Part shown: in pieces, positions 8,735-17,454 of the stretch
Layout: each line of letters starts with the position of its first letter
Numbering within the stretch: the stretch's first letter is position 1
NCBI RefSeq assembly: GCF_017355985.1
Contig: NZ_JAFIQU010000022.1
Span: forward strand, 1 to 64,000
DNA length: 64,000 nucleotides
Direction of reading: 5' to 3'
Source of the DNA: Arenibaculum pallidiluteum
GTDB taxonomy: Bacteria; Pseudomonadota; Alphaproteobacteria; Azospirillales; Azospirillaceae
Notes under the pieces: generated by a model
What the model was told of the DNA's origin: nothing
The model's database searches: none
The model's input: the letters and a program-made list of their open reading frames with translations, nothing else
Translations under genes and position numbers: made by a program

Positions 8735-9766
8735 TCATGCCTGGGGGCCGCTGGCGAAGGAGGGCACGCGGAACTTGCGCCGATAGGCACCCGGGGCCAG
8801 CCCGGTCGTGCGCTTGAACAGGCGGCGGAAGAAGGCGGGGTCCTCGTAGCCGACCTGCCAGCTGATCTCGTCGACCGACACCTCCGTCCGTTCCAGGCGG
8901 CGCTTCGCATCCTCGACCCGCAGGCGCTGCGCGTAGTCCAGCGGCGACAGGCCCGTGGCTGCGGTGAATCGCCGGCTGAAGGTGCGCTCGGCCATGCCGG
9001 AGCGCCGCACCATCTCCTCGACCGGGTTTGCCACCGCGAAGTGCTTCTCGAGCCACGCCTGGGCGTCCTTGATGAGGGCATCGCCGTGGTCCGTGCGTCC
9101 GCGGAAGACGATGTAGGGCGCAAGTCCCTCATGATGCCATTGCAGCGCGAAGTATCGGGCGACCGCCTGGGCGGCCGTGGTTCCGACATGACGTGCGATC
9201 AAATAGAGGACGAGGTCGTGCCATGTCATGGAGGCGCCCGAGGTGACCAGGTCCTCGCGCTCGCCGGACACGACCAGCACGCGGTCCGGCAGGAGCGGCA
9301 CCTGAGGGAAAGCTCGGCTGAAATGCTCGGCGTAGCCCCAGTGCACGGTCGCGGGTTGGCCGTCGAACAGTCCAGTCTCGGCCAGCAGGAAGACGCCCGA
9401 GCAGGCCGAGCACAGGATGGCGCCGGCCTCATGCATGCGCGAGACCCAGGCGACCAAGTCGGGGTAGCGTCCGCTCCGCCAGCCAGCCCCGCCGACAAGC
9501 ACGGACGGCGCGATCACGATATCGGTCATGTCGACATCGTGAACGGCGCGCTGGACCACGAGCGGCATGCCGCCCGCCAAGGCCACCGGACCCGGCCGGG
9601 CCCCGACAACCTCCAAGTGGAACGGCGGGTCGACGGGAAGCGCCTCGTCCGCCCCCGCCAGCATGCGAAACCCGTTCAGGACGTCGTAGATGCCGGTCAG
9701 CGTCGAAAGGCCGGCATCGGGAAAGGCCAACAGGCTGACGCGGAGCGGTCTGGAGATCCCTGTCAT
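8735..9766 (-). CDS. GlxA-type AraC transcriptional regulator (DJ-1/PfpI plus HTH)
   Basis: About 343 aa from ATG 9766; an extension to 9991 runs through the divergent promoter and is not homologous. The N-terminal ~190 residues form a DJ-1/PfpI (class I amidotransferase-like) domain, with ILCSACSGVFLLAETGLFDG around the nucleophile-elbow Cys. The C-terminal ~100 residues are an AraC double HTH: VEEMVRRSGMAERTFSRRF, then VDEISWQVGYEDPAFFRRLF. It is divergent from the methyltransferase at 9894, a common GlxA arrangement. It probably controls that gene. Confidence 0.92.
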   Translation of the reverse strand: MTGISRPLRVSLLAFPDAGLSTLTGIYDVLNGFRMLAGADEALPVDPPFHLEVVGARPGPVALAGGMPLVVQRAVHDVDMTDIVIAPSVLVGGAGWRSGRYPDLVAWVSRMHEAGAILCSACSGVFLLAETGLFDGQPATVHWGYAEHFSRAFPQVPLLPDRVLVVSGEREDLVTSGASMTWHDLVLYLIARHVGTTAAQAVARYFALQWHHEGLAPYIVFRGRTDHGDALIKDAQAWLEKHFAVANPVEEMVRRSGMAERTFSRRFTAATGLSPLDYAQRLRVEDAKRRLERTEVSVDEISWQVGYEDPAFFRRLFKRTTGLAPGAYRRKFRVPSFASGPQA

Positions 9767-9893
9767 CACGGCCCCGTGGCGGAAATGGACCGATCGTGGC
9801 GGCTGTCGCTCTCGTCTCAGGTAGCGGCTGCGCGCACATTCCGCTCTCGAAACGACGCAATGGCGCGTCTTTCGAGAATGCAGGGAGGCACGG

Positions 9894-10952
9894 ATGCAGG
9901 TCAATCCACAAGAACTCGAGACGCTCGTCGGTCGGCTGTTCGCCGATCTCTCGGCGGGATACGGCGGCGTCATGGTCAGCATCGGCGCCAAGCTGGGCCT
10001 CTACAAGACCATGGCCGGCGCGGGTCCGCTGAGCTCCGCCGAGGTCGCGCGCAGAGCTGGCTGCGCCGAGCGCTATGTCCGGGAATGGCTGAACTCCCAG
10101 GTCGCCGGCGGCTACGTCGCCTATCATCCGACCAGCCGGACCTACGAGCTGACCCCCGAGCAGGCCGTCGTCCTGGCCGAGGACACGAGCCCGTATTACC
10201 TGCCGCACGGCTGGCTGGTCGTGGCTTCGATGTGGGCCGACGAGGAGAAGACACTCGAGGCCGTCCGCACCGGGAAGGGCGTCGCCTGGGGCGAGCATGA
10301 CGAGCGGTTGTTCTGCGGTGTCGCGGGCTTCTTCCGCAACTCCTACAGCGCCAGCCTGGTCGGCGATTGGCTTCCCGCGCTCGACGGCGTGGTCGAGCGG
10401 TTGGAGGCGGGCGCCACCGTGGCCGACGTGGGCTGCGGACATGGCCATTCTACGGTGCTGATGGCCAAGGCCTTCCCCAACTCGCGCTTCTGGGGCTTCG
10501 ACGTCCACGAGGGATCGGTCGCGGCCGCCCGCCGCACCGCGGCCGAGGCCGGCGTGGCCGACCGGGTCAGCTTCGAGGTCGCCGGGGCCGACGCCTATCC
10601 CGACCGCCGCTACGACCTGATCTGCTTCTTCGACAGCCTGCACGATATGGGTCGGCCGGTTGCGGCCGTCGAGCACGCGGGCCGCACGCTGGCTTCCGAC
10701 GGCACGGTGATGCTGATCGAGCCCTTCGCGGGCGACCGGATCGAAAACAATATCAACCCGGTGGGCCGACTGTACTACGCGGCCTCGACCACCATGTGCT
10801 GCGCCCATGCGATCTCGGAGAACGGAACCCATGTCCTGGGGGCCCAGGCCGGCGAGATGCGCCTCGCCGAGATCTTCCGCCAGGCGGGATTCCATCGGCT
10901 CCGGAGAGCCGCCGAAAGCCCGTTCAACCTGGTCATCGAAGCCCGTCGGTGA
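9894..10952 (+). CDS. Class I SAM-dependent methyltransferase with N-terminal winged helix
   Basis: 352 aa. ATG 9894 follows GGGAGG. Residues ~35-90 form a winged-helix dimerisation segment (LSSAEVARRAGCAERYVREW), as in O-methyltransferase-like proteins. The Rossmann domain follows, with SAM motif I VADVGCGHGHST at ~170-182, a downstream acidic residue in FWGFDVHEGS, and the post-motif DLICFFDSLHDMG. The substrate is unknown; relatives methylate small molecules or aldehyde adducts. It is transcribed divergently from a GlxA-type regulator with a 127-bp gap, and nothing follows as an operon partner. Confidence 0.88.
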   Translation: MQVNPQELETLVGRLFADLSAGYGGVMVSIGAKLGLYKTMAGAGPLSSAEVARRAGCAERYVREWLNSQVAGGYVAYHPTSRTYELTPEQAVVLAEDTSPYYLPHGWLVVASMWADEEKTLEAVRTGKGVAWGEHDERLFCGVAGFFRNSYSASLVGDWLPALDGVVERLEAGATVADVGCGHGHSTVLMAKAFPNSRFWGFDVHEGSVAAARRTAAEAGVADRVSFEVAGADAYPDRRYDLICFFDSLHDMGRPVAAVEHAGRTLASDGTVMLIEPFAGDRIENNINPVGRLYYAASTTMCCAHAISENGTHVLGAQAGEMRLAEIFRQAGFHRLRRAAESPFNLVIEARR

Positions 10953-11322
10953 GCCGGGCGAGGCCTCTGCGGCCGTGACACCCATCACGTCGCGATCATG
11001 CGGCCGGCACGGTGTCCAAGTCGCACGTCCGCCGGCATGACAGCCCCAGGCGCCATGGCGCGTCACCCGAATGTAGGAGAAGCGGACATGTAGGAATACT
11101 TGGGCCCAATCCGGCGACCATTTCGGCAATCGGCCGTGGTCGGCCTCTTACCGAAGCGAGGCGCGTGCAGGCGTCCGATCCCCGACGCGCCTTCAACGAT
11201 GCTCCCGCATCGTCCCCCATTTCCACGGCGCCATGCCATCCGGCAAGACCGCCACGACGGCCCCGCAATCGGTGTGGGTCGGCGGACGGACGCGGCATGG
11301 CCATCCAAAAGGACACGCGATC
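10953..11322. other. Intergenic region upstream of RTX gene
   Basis: About 370 bp with no convincing gene. It presumably holds the promoter of the RTX protein, but no consensus elements stand out. Confidence 0.4.
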
Positions 11323-12150
11323 ATGGACATCAACGGTTCCAACCGCAGCGAGACGCTTGCTGGCACCTCTGGTGCCGACACCATCAGGGGGCTCCGTGGC
11401 GACGACGTCCTGTCCGGCGGCGGCGGCAACGACACGCTCCTCGGCGGTGAAGACGGAGACATCCTCGACGGCGGCATCGGCAGTGACATTCTCGACGGCG
11501 GCTCCATCCTCGATCAGGGTGTCGACACCGCCGACTACCGCAGCATCAAGAGCAACGGCGTGACAGTCGATCTCGTGAAGGGCACGGCCAACGACGGCAC
11601 CGGCACCGACACGTTGATCGAAATCGAAAACGTACAGGGCACCAACCTCACCGATACGATCACCGGCGACGGGGAGAACAACTTCCTGATCGGCAATGGC
11701 GGGGTCGACTTCCTCAATGGCGGTGGCGGCGGCGACATCATCATGGGCGGGATCAACAAGGACTTCATCAACGGCGGTTCAGGAGCGGACAAGATCGCCG
11801 GCGGCGAGGGAGGCGACAACCTGACGGGGGGCAGCGGCGCCGACACATTCCAATTCTCCTTCCTCAAGGACGTCGGGGTCGGCGCCAGCGGCCGCGACGT
11901 CATCACGGACCTCGAAAAGGGGCTCGACAAGATCGACGTCTCCGTGCTCGACGCCAACGCCGCCCTTTCGGGCAATCAGGCCTTCTCGTTTATCGGCACC
12001 AAGGGGTTCAGCGATGAGGGCCAGGTCCGCGCGATCGCGCAGAACAACGGCCAGCTGATCCAGTTCAACACGACCGGCGACGGCGCGGCCGAGTTCGAGA
12101 TCTTCGTGGAAACGCCGCTCTCGATCTCGGGATCGGACTTCTTCCTCTGA
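11323..12150 (+). CDS. Secreted RTX calcium-binding repeat protein
   Basis: 275 aa from ATG 11323 (AAGGAC upstream). Almost the whole protein consists of hemolysin-type nonapeptide repeats: ETLAGTSGADTIRGLRGDD, GGGGNDTLLGGEDGD, then a second block from DTITGDGENN to NLTGGSGADTF. These bind calcium in a parallel beta-roll. The last ~80 residues (DVITDLEKGLDKIDVS through the tail SGSDFFL) match the serralysin-type M10_C region and a type I secretion signal. No protease or lipase domain is present, so it is a stand-alone repeat/secretion module. No ABC exporter lies nearby. Confidence 0.85.
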   Translation: MDINGSNRSETLAGTSGADTIRGLRGDDVLSGGGGNDTLLGGEDGDILDGGIGSDILDGGSILDQGVDTADYRSIKSNGVTVDLVKGTANDGTGTDTLIEIENVQGTNLTDTITGDGENNFLIGNGGVDFLNGGGGGDIIMGGINKDFINGGSGADKIAGGEGGDNLTGGSGADTFQFSFLKDVGVGASGRDVITDLEKGLDKIDVSVLDANAALSGNQAFSFIGTKGFSDEGQVRAIAQNNGQLIQFNTTGDGAAEFEIFVETPLSISGSDFFL

Positions 12151-12164
12151 TCCACCCTTGTCCC

Positions 12165-12201
12165 GAGCGGTTCGAAAGCCGCCGTAGGCTTCGAGCCGCT
12201 C
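12165..12201 (+). terminator. Hairpin after the RTX gene
   Basis: An imperfect inverted repeat (GAGCGGTTCGAAAGCC ... GGCTTCGAGCCGCTC, 6-base loop) starts 15 bp after the RTX stop. Position fits a terminator; no T-run follows. Confidence 0.5.
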
Positions 12202-12686
12202 GCCACTACCGATCCGGAGCGGATGCCCCGGTGCCGGTTGGCCCGACAGCAATCGGAACGCCCGCCACCGTGGCTCCGCACCATTCGCCCACCCGGCTTC
12301 GGGAGCGTCCCTGGCGCAGGTCGCTCTTCCTGCGAGCTCAGCGGTTTATGCCGACATGGCGAGAGCCCTGCGCGACCGAGACTCGAGCGCGCGCCATCCG
12401 GTTCTGATTCCAGGTGACCATCTCCATGGCGCTGCCATTCGGCACGACGATCCGCACCCGCGAGATTGCTGCCTGCTCTGTGGTCATCGAGCGAGGAGAG
12501 CAGAATACGACTGAGGACATGGAAGCCGCAGGCAGCAGGCAGGCTGCCGGCTGGCAGCCTGCCTACACGCCGTTTGCATGATCGTGGCCGCTTCTGGCTT
12601 CAAGGAAAAGGGACGGGGTTTTCCTGCTCACGGCGCATGCCCTCGACGAACAGCGCCTGATCGTCATCGTGGACAGCTGGCCACCT
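12202..12686. other. Intergenic region before marR
   Basis: No complete gene is recognised. A short plus-strand frame ending just before the marR operator (FLLTAHALDEQRLIVIVDSW) reads like protein but has no start or family match. It may be a remnant. A strong hairpin lies at 12537-12564. Confidence 0.35.
12537..12564. terminator. Perfect 12-bp hairpin
   Basis: AGGCAGGCTGCC-GGCT-GGCAGCCTGCCT is a perfect GC-rich stem with a 4-base loop in the intergenic region upstream of marR. It may insulate marR from upstream transcription. No U-tract is present. Confidence 0.4.
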
Positions 12687-12709
12687 CATATTGACAATAT
12701 GATGTCAAT
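12687..12709. promoter_or_regulatory. Nested palindromic MarR operator
   Basis: Two overlapping perfect dyads lie just before the marR start: CATATTG-A-CAATATG (12687-12701) and ATTGACA-ATATGA-TGTCAAT (12690-12709). The second contains a TTGACA-like -35 on both strands. MarR dimers typically bind AT-rich dyads of this size over their own promoter, so this is a likely autoregulatory site. Confidence 0.6.
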
Positions 12710-12719
12710 GTGGTGATGT

Positions 12720-13190
12720 GTGGACATGCTGGGAGCCGCTGCCATCACCGAGCTGATCCTGGAGAGCTTCCGCCTCAACGGCCGCCTGCTCGCCGCAGGT
12801 GATGCCCTCGTCCGCGACCTCGGTCTTACAAGCGCGCGCTGGCAGGTCCTTGGGGCTATCGCTCTATCGCCGGTTCCACTGCCGGTGTCCCACATCGCGC
12901 GGAACATGGGCCTGTCCCGGCAGAACGTGCAGCGCATTGCCAATGAGTTGGAGGCTCAGGGCATCCTCCGTTTTGAACCGAACCCGCACCATCAGCGGGC
13001 CAAGCTCGTTTCACTGACCGCGCGAGGGCGCGCTCTCTACGATACCGCGGCCGAGCGTCAGCAGCCTTGGGCTGCGGCACTCGGGGACGGCGTGGCCACG
13101 AACGAAATTGAGGCCGCTACTGCGCTGCTCCGGACCGTGCGACAGCGCCTTGACTCCCAGTCCGCGAGCGGAGAGGGCGATGAAGTTTAG
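12720..13190 (+). CDS. MarR-family transcriptional regulator
   Basis: 156 aa from GTG 12720, with an alternative ATG at 12726. A winged HTH lies at ~35-110: VSHIARNMGLSRQNVQRIANEL is the recognition region, and FEPNPHHQRAKLVSLTARGR is the wing, ending in the usual LTxxGR. Flanking helices form the dimer interface. The operator-like dyads end about ten bases upstream. DUF1772 begins 27 bp after its stop, so the two form an operon in which MarR should repress both until a phenolic or other ligand binds. Confidence 0.92.
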   Translation: MDMLGAAAITELILESFRLNGRLLAAGDALVRDLGLTSARWQVLGAIALSPVPLPVSHIARNMGLSRQNVQRIANELEAQGILRFEPNPHHQRAKLVSLTARGRALYDTAAERQQPWAAALGDGVATNEIEAATALLRTVRQRLDSQSASGEGDEV

Positions 13191-13217
13191 AGGGGCCCGA
13201 AGCCCAGAAAGGACAGC

Positions 13218-13649
13218 ATGTTCGTCGGTCAACTTGCGCTCCTTACGGCCGCCCTCTTCACGGGCGCTGCGCTTTACATCAACCTCGTCGAGCAACCCGC
13301 CCGCCTGCGGTTGGACAACCAGTCTCTGCTGACCGAGTGGAAACCGGCTTACAAGCGCGGCACGGCCATGCAGGCGCCGCTGGCCGTCATCGGCTTTCTA
13401 CTCGGGCTGGCGGCATGGTGGCAGACGGGCCACGTTGGATGGGTCATCGGTGGGCTGCTGATGGTTGCCAACTGGCCCTTCACCCTCTTCGCCATCATGC
13501 CCACGAACCACAGGCTGATGGGGATCAACCCTGTGATGGCCGGCCCCGAAAGTCGTTCCATGATCGAACGCTGGGGCTCGCTCCACGCGGTCCGGACCGC
13601 TCTAGGCTTCGCAGCGGCCCTGGTTTTTCTCTGGGCGTCGGCTTCGTGA
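13218..13649 (+). CDS. DUF1772 membrane protein (anthrone oxygenase-like)
   Basis: 143 aa with four hydrophobic helices and AAAGGA before ATG 13218. The DUF1772 marks are visible. LFTGAALYINLVEQPAR in helix 1 has the family E-x-P, RGTAMQAPLAVIGF follows, ANWPFTLFAIMPTNHRLM is the central segment, and the last helix LHAVRTALGFAAALVFLW has the conserved R-T. Fungal relatives are anthrone oxygenases. Bacterial ones sit beside MarR or TetR regulators as here, and their reaction is unproven. It is cotranscribed with the MarR gene. Confidence 0.88.
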   Translation: MFVGQLALLTAALFTGAALYINLVEQPARLRLDNQSLLTEWKPAYKRGTAMQAPLAVIGFLLGLAAWWQTGHVGWVIGGLLMVANWPFTLFAIMPTNHRLMGINPVMAGPESRSMIERWGSLHAVRTALGFAAALVFLWASAS

Positions 13650-13830
13650 CCACGCCATCCAGCGAGGTCAAACGAAGGATCAACGAGCCTTACGCCGGTC
13701 GCCAGAGGCAATGACACCGAGCCGACCTGCTTGCACGTAGACCAGGCAGGTTTTCCCGGGCCAAGACGGCTGCGCGCTCCTCATTGCACAATGCTACATT
13801 GCCTTCACCTGTCGGCCGGCCAGGACGTGC

Positions 13831-15057
13831 ATGATCTCGCGTGTCGTCGGTGGAGCGCCGCGCGTGAAGACGGTCTTCTGGACTTATGCCCTGCCAACAG
13901 GAGGGCTGATCGCACTCGGTCCTTCGGGTTCGGAGATCAGGGCCGTACCCGGCTTCTGGGCCGCACTGGCCTGGCTGTTCCTCCTCCTGAACCTCCTGGG
14001 CTTCTACGGCCTTGCCTACCGGAGGCCGATTCTGGGTCAAACCTTCTGGAAGGCGGTCTTCGTCGCCAAGATCGGCTATCTGCTCGGGACTCCGACCACG
14101 ATCGAACTCTCTCCCGAGGAGCATCGCCAACTTGCGGAGGGCGCCGAGGCCCTGATGGCGCTGATCACTGACCCAGTCGGTTTCACCATCGTCTTGGCCA
14201 TTAGCCTGATGATCCTGGTGGGCATTGGGTTCCCCCTGCTGCCAATTGTCGCGACTTACCTCTATGCCTTCCGGCGACCCGAGATCTGGGGGGCCGTGGC
14301 TGTGCAGCCACGCCACGGCAGCGTCATCCCTCCCGAGTGGCGCGCCGCGTCGGCATCCGAAACAGCGTACCACGAGACGTGGCTCTCTCGTTGCTCGCGG
14401 GGATCAGGTTATATCGCCGTAGATGCTGCCAATCCGGCGCTGATCCCCTTCGGCCCTGGCTCGCCGAAAGCGGTCAACGCAGAGCAGGCAGCCGAACAGG
14501 GGCCAAAGCTCCCGCATGGCGTCGAACACGGCTTTCGGGCTATTGGAGCGACTGCGGCCCCAATCCTCCCAGACGACCTCTGGGCGGCGATTGAGCCGCC
14601 CATCCAGCCCGGATCCACCTCGGCTCCCTGGATCTCGCGCAGCGCTCATCTCGTGGCGCCTCATCAGGCGATGGTTCTGTTCGGCCTTCTTGTGGCGACC
14701 TGTCAATGGCAACCAATCTGGCTCCAGATGAGGTGCTCTCCCTTCGCCACCCAGACGCATTCAAGCCGCTATCCCCGAGGGCAGGAGCGGTTTACTCCGA
14801 ATTGGCCAGCACAAGCCCATGCCGCCCGACGAAGTCGAGAAAGGTCCGGAAGGCGGAGGACATCTGGCGCCGACTGGGATAGTACAGGAACCAGCTCGGC
14901 AAACTTGGACACCAGTCCTCCAGCACTGGCACGAGGTGACCTGCCGCAATTCCAGGTCGCACATAGCCCTCTGGGAGACGGATCAGGCCCAGGCCGTCCA
15001 GCCCGGCGCGCAAGGTCATGCGCGGATCGTTCACCGTCAGCGGACCCTCGGGTGTGA
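13831..15057 (+). CDS. Membrane protein whose C-terminal half is probably spurious
   Basis: The first ~155 residues (to about 14300) look genuine. A leader MISRVVGGAPRV (or a start at GTG 13864, giving MKTVFWTYALPTGG) is followed by hydrophobic segments around WAALAWLFLLLNLLGFYGLA, FTIVLAISLMILVGIGF and FPLLPIVATYLYAF. No family is recognised. After FRRPEIWG the sequence loses membrane character and becomes low in secondary-structure signal. The frame then overlaps the antisense LysR gene by about 260 bases. A frameshift or rearrangement near 14300 has probably removed the natural stop. An alternative minus-strand frame 14760-14404 is equally uncertain. Confidence 0.45.
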   Translation: MISRVVGGAPRVKTVFWTYALPTGGLIALGPSGSEIRAVPGFWAALAWLFLLLNLLGFYGLAYRRPILGQTFWKAVFVAKIGYLLGTPTTIELSPEEHRQLAEGAEALMALITDPVGFTIVLAISLMILVGIGFPLLPIVATYLYAFRRPEIWGAVAVQPRHGSVIPPEWRAASASETAYHETWLSRCSRGSGYIAVDAANPALIPFGPGSPKAVNAEQAAEQGPKLPHGVEHGFRAIGATAAPILPDDLWAAIEPPIQPGSTSAPWISRSAHLVAPHQAMVLFGLLVATCQWQPIWLQMRCSPFATQTHSSRYPRGQERFTPNWPAQAHAARRSRERSGRRRTSGADWDSTGTSSANLDTSPPALARGDLPQFQVAHSPLGDGSGPGRPARRARSCADRSPSADPRV

Positions 15058-15703
15058 TGGTCACCTCCCGTCCGTTCTTCTCGAACTCCCATTGGAAAAT
15101 GCTTCCGCCAGGGAAGCGGTGCCGCACGCATCGGTGCCGCAGCAGGTCCTCCGGCTGCTTCGGCGTGCCATGCCGCCGCAGATAGTCCGGCGCCCCGGCC
15201 ACGAGGTAGCGCAGCGGGCCACCCAGCGGCACCGCGATCATGTCCCGCGCCAGGTCCTCGCCGAAGCGCACGCCCGCATCGAAGCCGCCCTCCACGATGT
15301 CGACGCGCGCGGCATCGCTCACCAACTCGAGCGAGACATCCGGGTTGGCCGCGAGGAACGGACGCACCAGGGGCGCGAGGCAGATCTCCAGAGCGGGGAT
15401 CGGCGCGTTGATCCGGACGGTGCCGATGGGGCGATCGCGGAAGTCGTTCACCATGTCCACGGCCGCGGCGATGTCATCCAGGGCGGGCTGCAGCCGCTCC
15501 AGCAGCCGCTGCCCGGCCTCGGTGGGCGAGACGCTGCGGGTGGTGCGATGGAGCAGGCGCACCCCCATGCGCTCCTCAAGGTTCCGCATGGTCAGGCTCA
15601 GCGCCGAGACGGAGACGCCGCGTTCCGCAGCCGCCTTGCGGAAGCTCCGCGCTCTGGCAATGGCCGCGAAGGCGTCCAACTCGGCCAGGTTGCGCGACGC
15701 CAT
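14792..15703 (-). CDS. LysR-family regulator (DltE/SDR-associated type)
   Basis: About 303 aa from ATG 15703 (MASRNLAELDAFAAIARARS); a frame extending to 15781 runs into the divergent promoter. The HTH is SFRKAAAERGVSVSALSLTM, then RLLHRTTRSVSPTEAGQRLL, the classic linker of the YafC/DsdC-like LysR subgroup. The effector domain follows with the usual RYLVAGAPDYLRRHGTP and HRCVRHRF segments. It is divergent from the SDR gene at 15808, a pairing common in proteobacteria. It is the likely regulator of that gene. Confidence 0.93.
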   Translation of the reverse strand: MASRNLAELDAFAAIARARSFRKAAAERGVSVSALSLTMRNLEERMGVRLLHRTTRSVSPTEAGQRLLERLQPALDDIAAAVDMVNDFRDRPIGTVRINAPIPALEICLAPLVRPFLAANPDVSLELVSDAARVDIVEGGFDAGVRFGEDLARDMIAVPLGGPLRYLVAGAPDYLRRHGTPKQPEDLLRHRCVRHRFPGGSIFQWEFEKNGREVTITPEGPLTVNDPRMTLRAGLDGLGLIRLPEGYVRPGIAAGHLVPVLEDWCPSLPSWFLYYPSRRQMSSAFRTFLDFVGRHGLVLANSE

Positions 15704-15807
15704 TGTTGAGTTTCCCTTCACGGTCCAGGAAGTGAAGTCCAGATTATCAAACGGCCGTTTCCAGGGCACAAGATCACCCATCGACCTCGGCCAACCTGGA
15801 GCCAGCC

Positions 15808-16557
15808 ATGAACATCACCGGCAACACCGTCCTCATCACCGGTGGCGGCACCGGCATCGGCCGCGGCCTTGCCGAGGCCCTGCACGCTGCAGGCAACACC
15901 GTGATTGTCGCCGGGCGCCGCAACGGGCCGCTGGAGGCCGTGGCGGCAGCCAATCCTGGCATGCACCTCGCTCTGCTCGACATCGACGATGCTGCCGCCA
16001 TCAGCGACTTCGCCGCGCGCGTGGTGGCGGAGCACCCGGGCCTCAACGTCCTGGTCAACAACGCGGGCATCATGCGGTTCGAGCATGTGCTCACCGACCC
16101 GGAAGCCCTGGCCACCGCAGAGGCCACGATCACCACCAACCTGCTGGGTCCGATCCGACTGACCTTGGCCCTGCTGCCGCACCTGCTGGCGCAGCCGAAA
16201 GCCACAGTGGTGAATGTCTCCTCCGGCCTGGCCTTCGTACCGCGCGCGGACACGCCCACCTACTCGGCCACCAAGGCCGCGATCCACTCCTACACCATGT
16301 CCCTGCGCCACCAGCTTCGTGATACGGCCGTGCAGGTCATCGAGTGGGTGCCGCCGCTGGTCGCCACCGATCTGACGCCCGGCCAGCGCGACAACCCGCA
16401 CGCCCTGCCGCTCGCAGACTTCATCCACGAGAGCATGGCACTGCTGGCCGCGAACCCGGACGCCGCCGAAATCCTGGTAGAGCGGGTGAAGCCGCAACGG
16501 GCGGCGGAATCCACCGCCCGTTTCGACGCTGTGTTCAACCTCATCAACCCGCGCTGA
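15808..16557 (+). CDS. Short-chain dehydrogenase/reductase, DltE-like
   Basis: 249 aa, normal classical SDR length. ATG 15808 follows TGGAG. The NAD(P)-binding glycine motif is TGGGTGIGRGLAEAL (residues ~11-25), with VNNAG at ~86-90. The active-site Ser is in NVSSGLAF and YxxxK is YSATK. The C-terminal DAAEILVERVKPQRAAE segment is characteristic of the DltE-type SDR group. The substrate is unknown. It is expected to be cytosolic and controlled by the divergent LysR gene. Confidence 0.92.
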   Translation: MNITGNTVLITGGGTGIGRGLAEALHAAGNTVIVAGRRNGPLEAVAAANPGMHLALLDIDDAAAISDFAARVVAEHPGLNVLVNNAGIMRFEHVLTDPEALATAEATITTNLLGPIRLTLALLPHLLAQPKATVVNVSSGLAFVPRADTPTYSATKAAIHSYTMSLRHQLRDTAVQVIEWVPPLVATDLTPGQRDNPHALPLADFIHESMALLAANPDAAEILVERVKPQRAAESTARFDAVFNLINPR

Positions 16558-17454
16558 GGCACGGGCGGCCCGGCCGGGAACGCGGGGCGAGGATCATCAT
16601 CCACGGCCGCTTGGGAACTCTACGCCCCGCCTGGAGGGAGTCGGGAGGCTGCTGTGAGTCCTGAGCTTGGCGTTGCGGGTGGACCGGTGGCCAGGCCCGC
16701 CGTCATGCCGGTGCATCGAGCAGTACGAAGACGACCAGGGCTTTTACCTGTTCTGCCTGGACGCATCAGGCGAAGAGCAGAACGATATCTTTCACGAAAC
16801 TTTTCACTTGGCCAGCACTTCCGCAAGTTCGGGGTCGAACGCTTAGAAAGGCGCTCAGTCCATGGCGCCAAGTCAGGCATTTCGGGTGAAGTACCAGCCC
16901 TGCGCCACCCTCACCGCCATCACGTCTAGTTCCGCGAACGGCTGTCAAAGCCCGGCATCGCATCCACGCCGGGATCGTCAGCCCAGTCCGAAGGTGTCCG
17001 ATACTTCTAGCGGATCGCACTCATCGGTGGCCTGGCTCGAATTGATTGCCACTTTCCGGCTCAAGATGCGTGATGCGGAGGCGTCACCTGAGCTCGCACT
17101 GAGTGAGACTCGGCTCACGCTTTTTGGCACCAGCCTGCAATCATCGGCTCGGGCCCAAATCACGTGGAATGCCGGAGGCCGCTGCTGAATGTCGCTCGCC
17201 CAGCGTCAGGATACTTGATTGACAGGGACAAACCGCGCGCAGCGCCCGGCTGGCGCCGGTCCGGCTTGATGTCCAGGAGCGGCGTGCACCGAGCCGGCTT
17301 CCGCCCGTGCCTTGGCGCTGCCTGGAGATCCGTACTTGTCCATTCTGAAGCATGCGACCGCCTGTGCAGCGGACATGGATTGTCCTCTTGGGTTCTGGTT
17401 GCAGGCCACGCAACCGATCGCCGATCTCGATGAACTCACGGGTCTTGCGCGCGG
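16558..17454. other. Long intergenic region with a possible gene remnant
   Basis: Nearly 900 bp between the SDR gene and the convergent GntP permease. Apart from the short coding-like stretch at 16679-16846, nothing is recognisable. Codon character is poor on both strands, and no IS ends or RNA elements were found. Confidence 0.4.
16679..16846 (+). pseudogene. Remnant of a small acidic protein, probable frameshift
   Basis: A 55-codon frame from GTG 16679 contains CIEQYEDDQGFYLFCLDASG and EEQNDIFHETFH, which read like a compact cytosolic small protein. At about 16804 the likely continuation moves to the next frame (LGQHFRKFGVERLE), suggesting a one-base indel. Proteins of this type, small and rich in E, D, Y and F, are often found as uncharacterised ORFs. 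No function is proposed. Confidence 0.3.

Noticed and set aside
9429-11129. 566-codon minus-strand frame opposite the methyltransferase
   Set aside because: Antisense of a methyltransferase with intact SAM motifs; composition is typical of a shadow frame.
11333-11850. Regular short repeats that could be mistaken for a CRISPR array
   Set aside because: They are RTX nonapeptide codons in an intact frame; unit length and variation fit protein repeats, and no cas genes are present.
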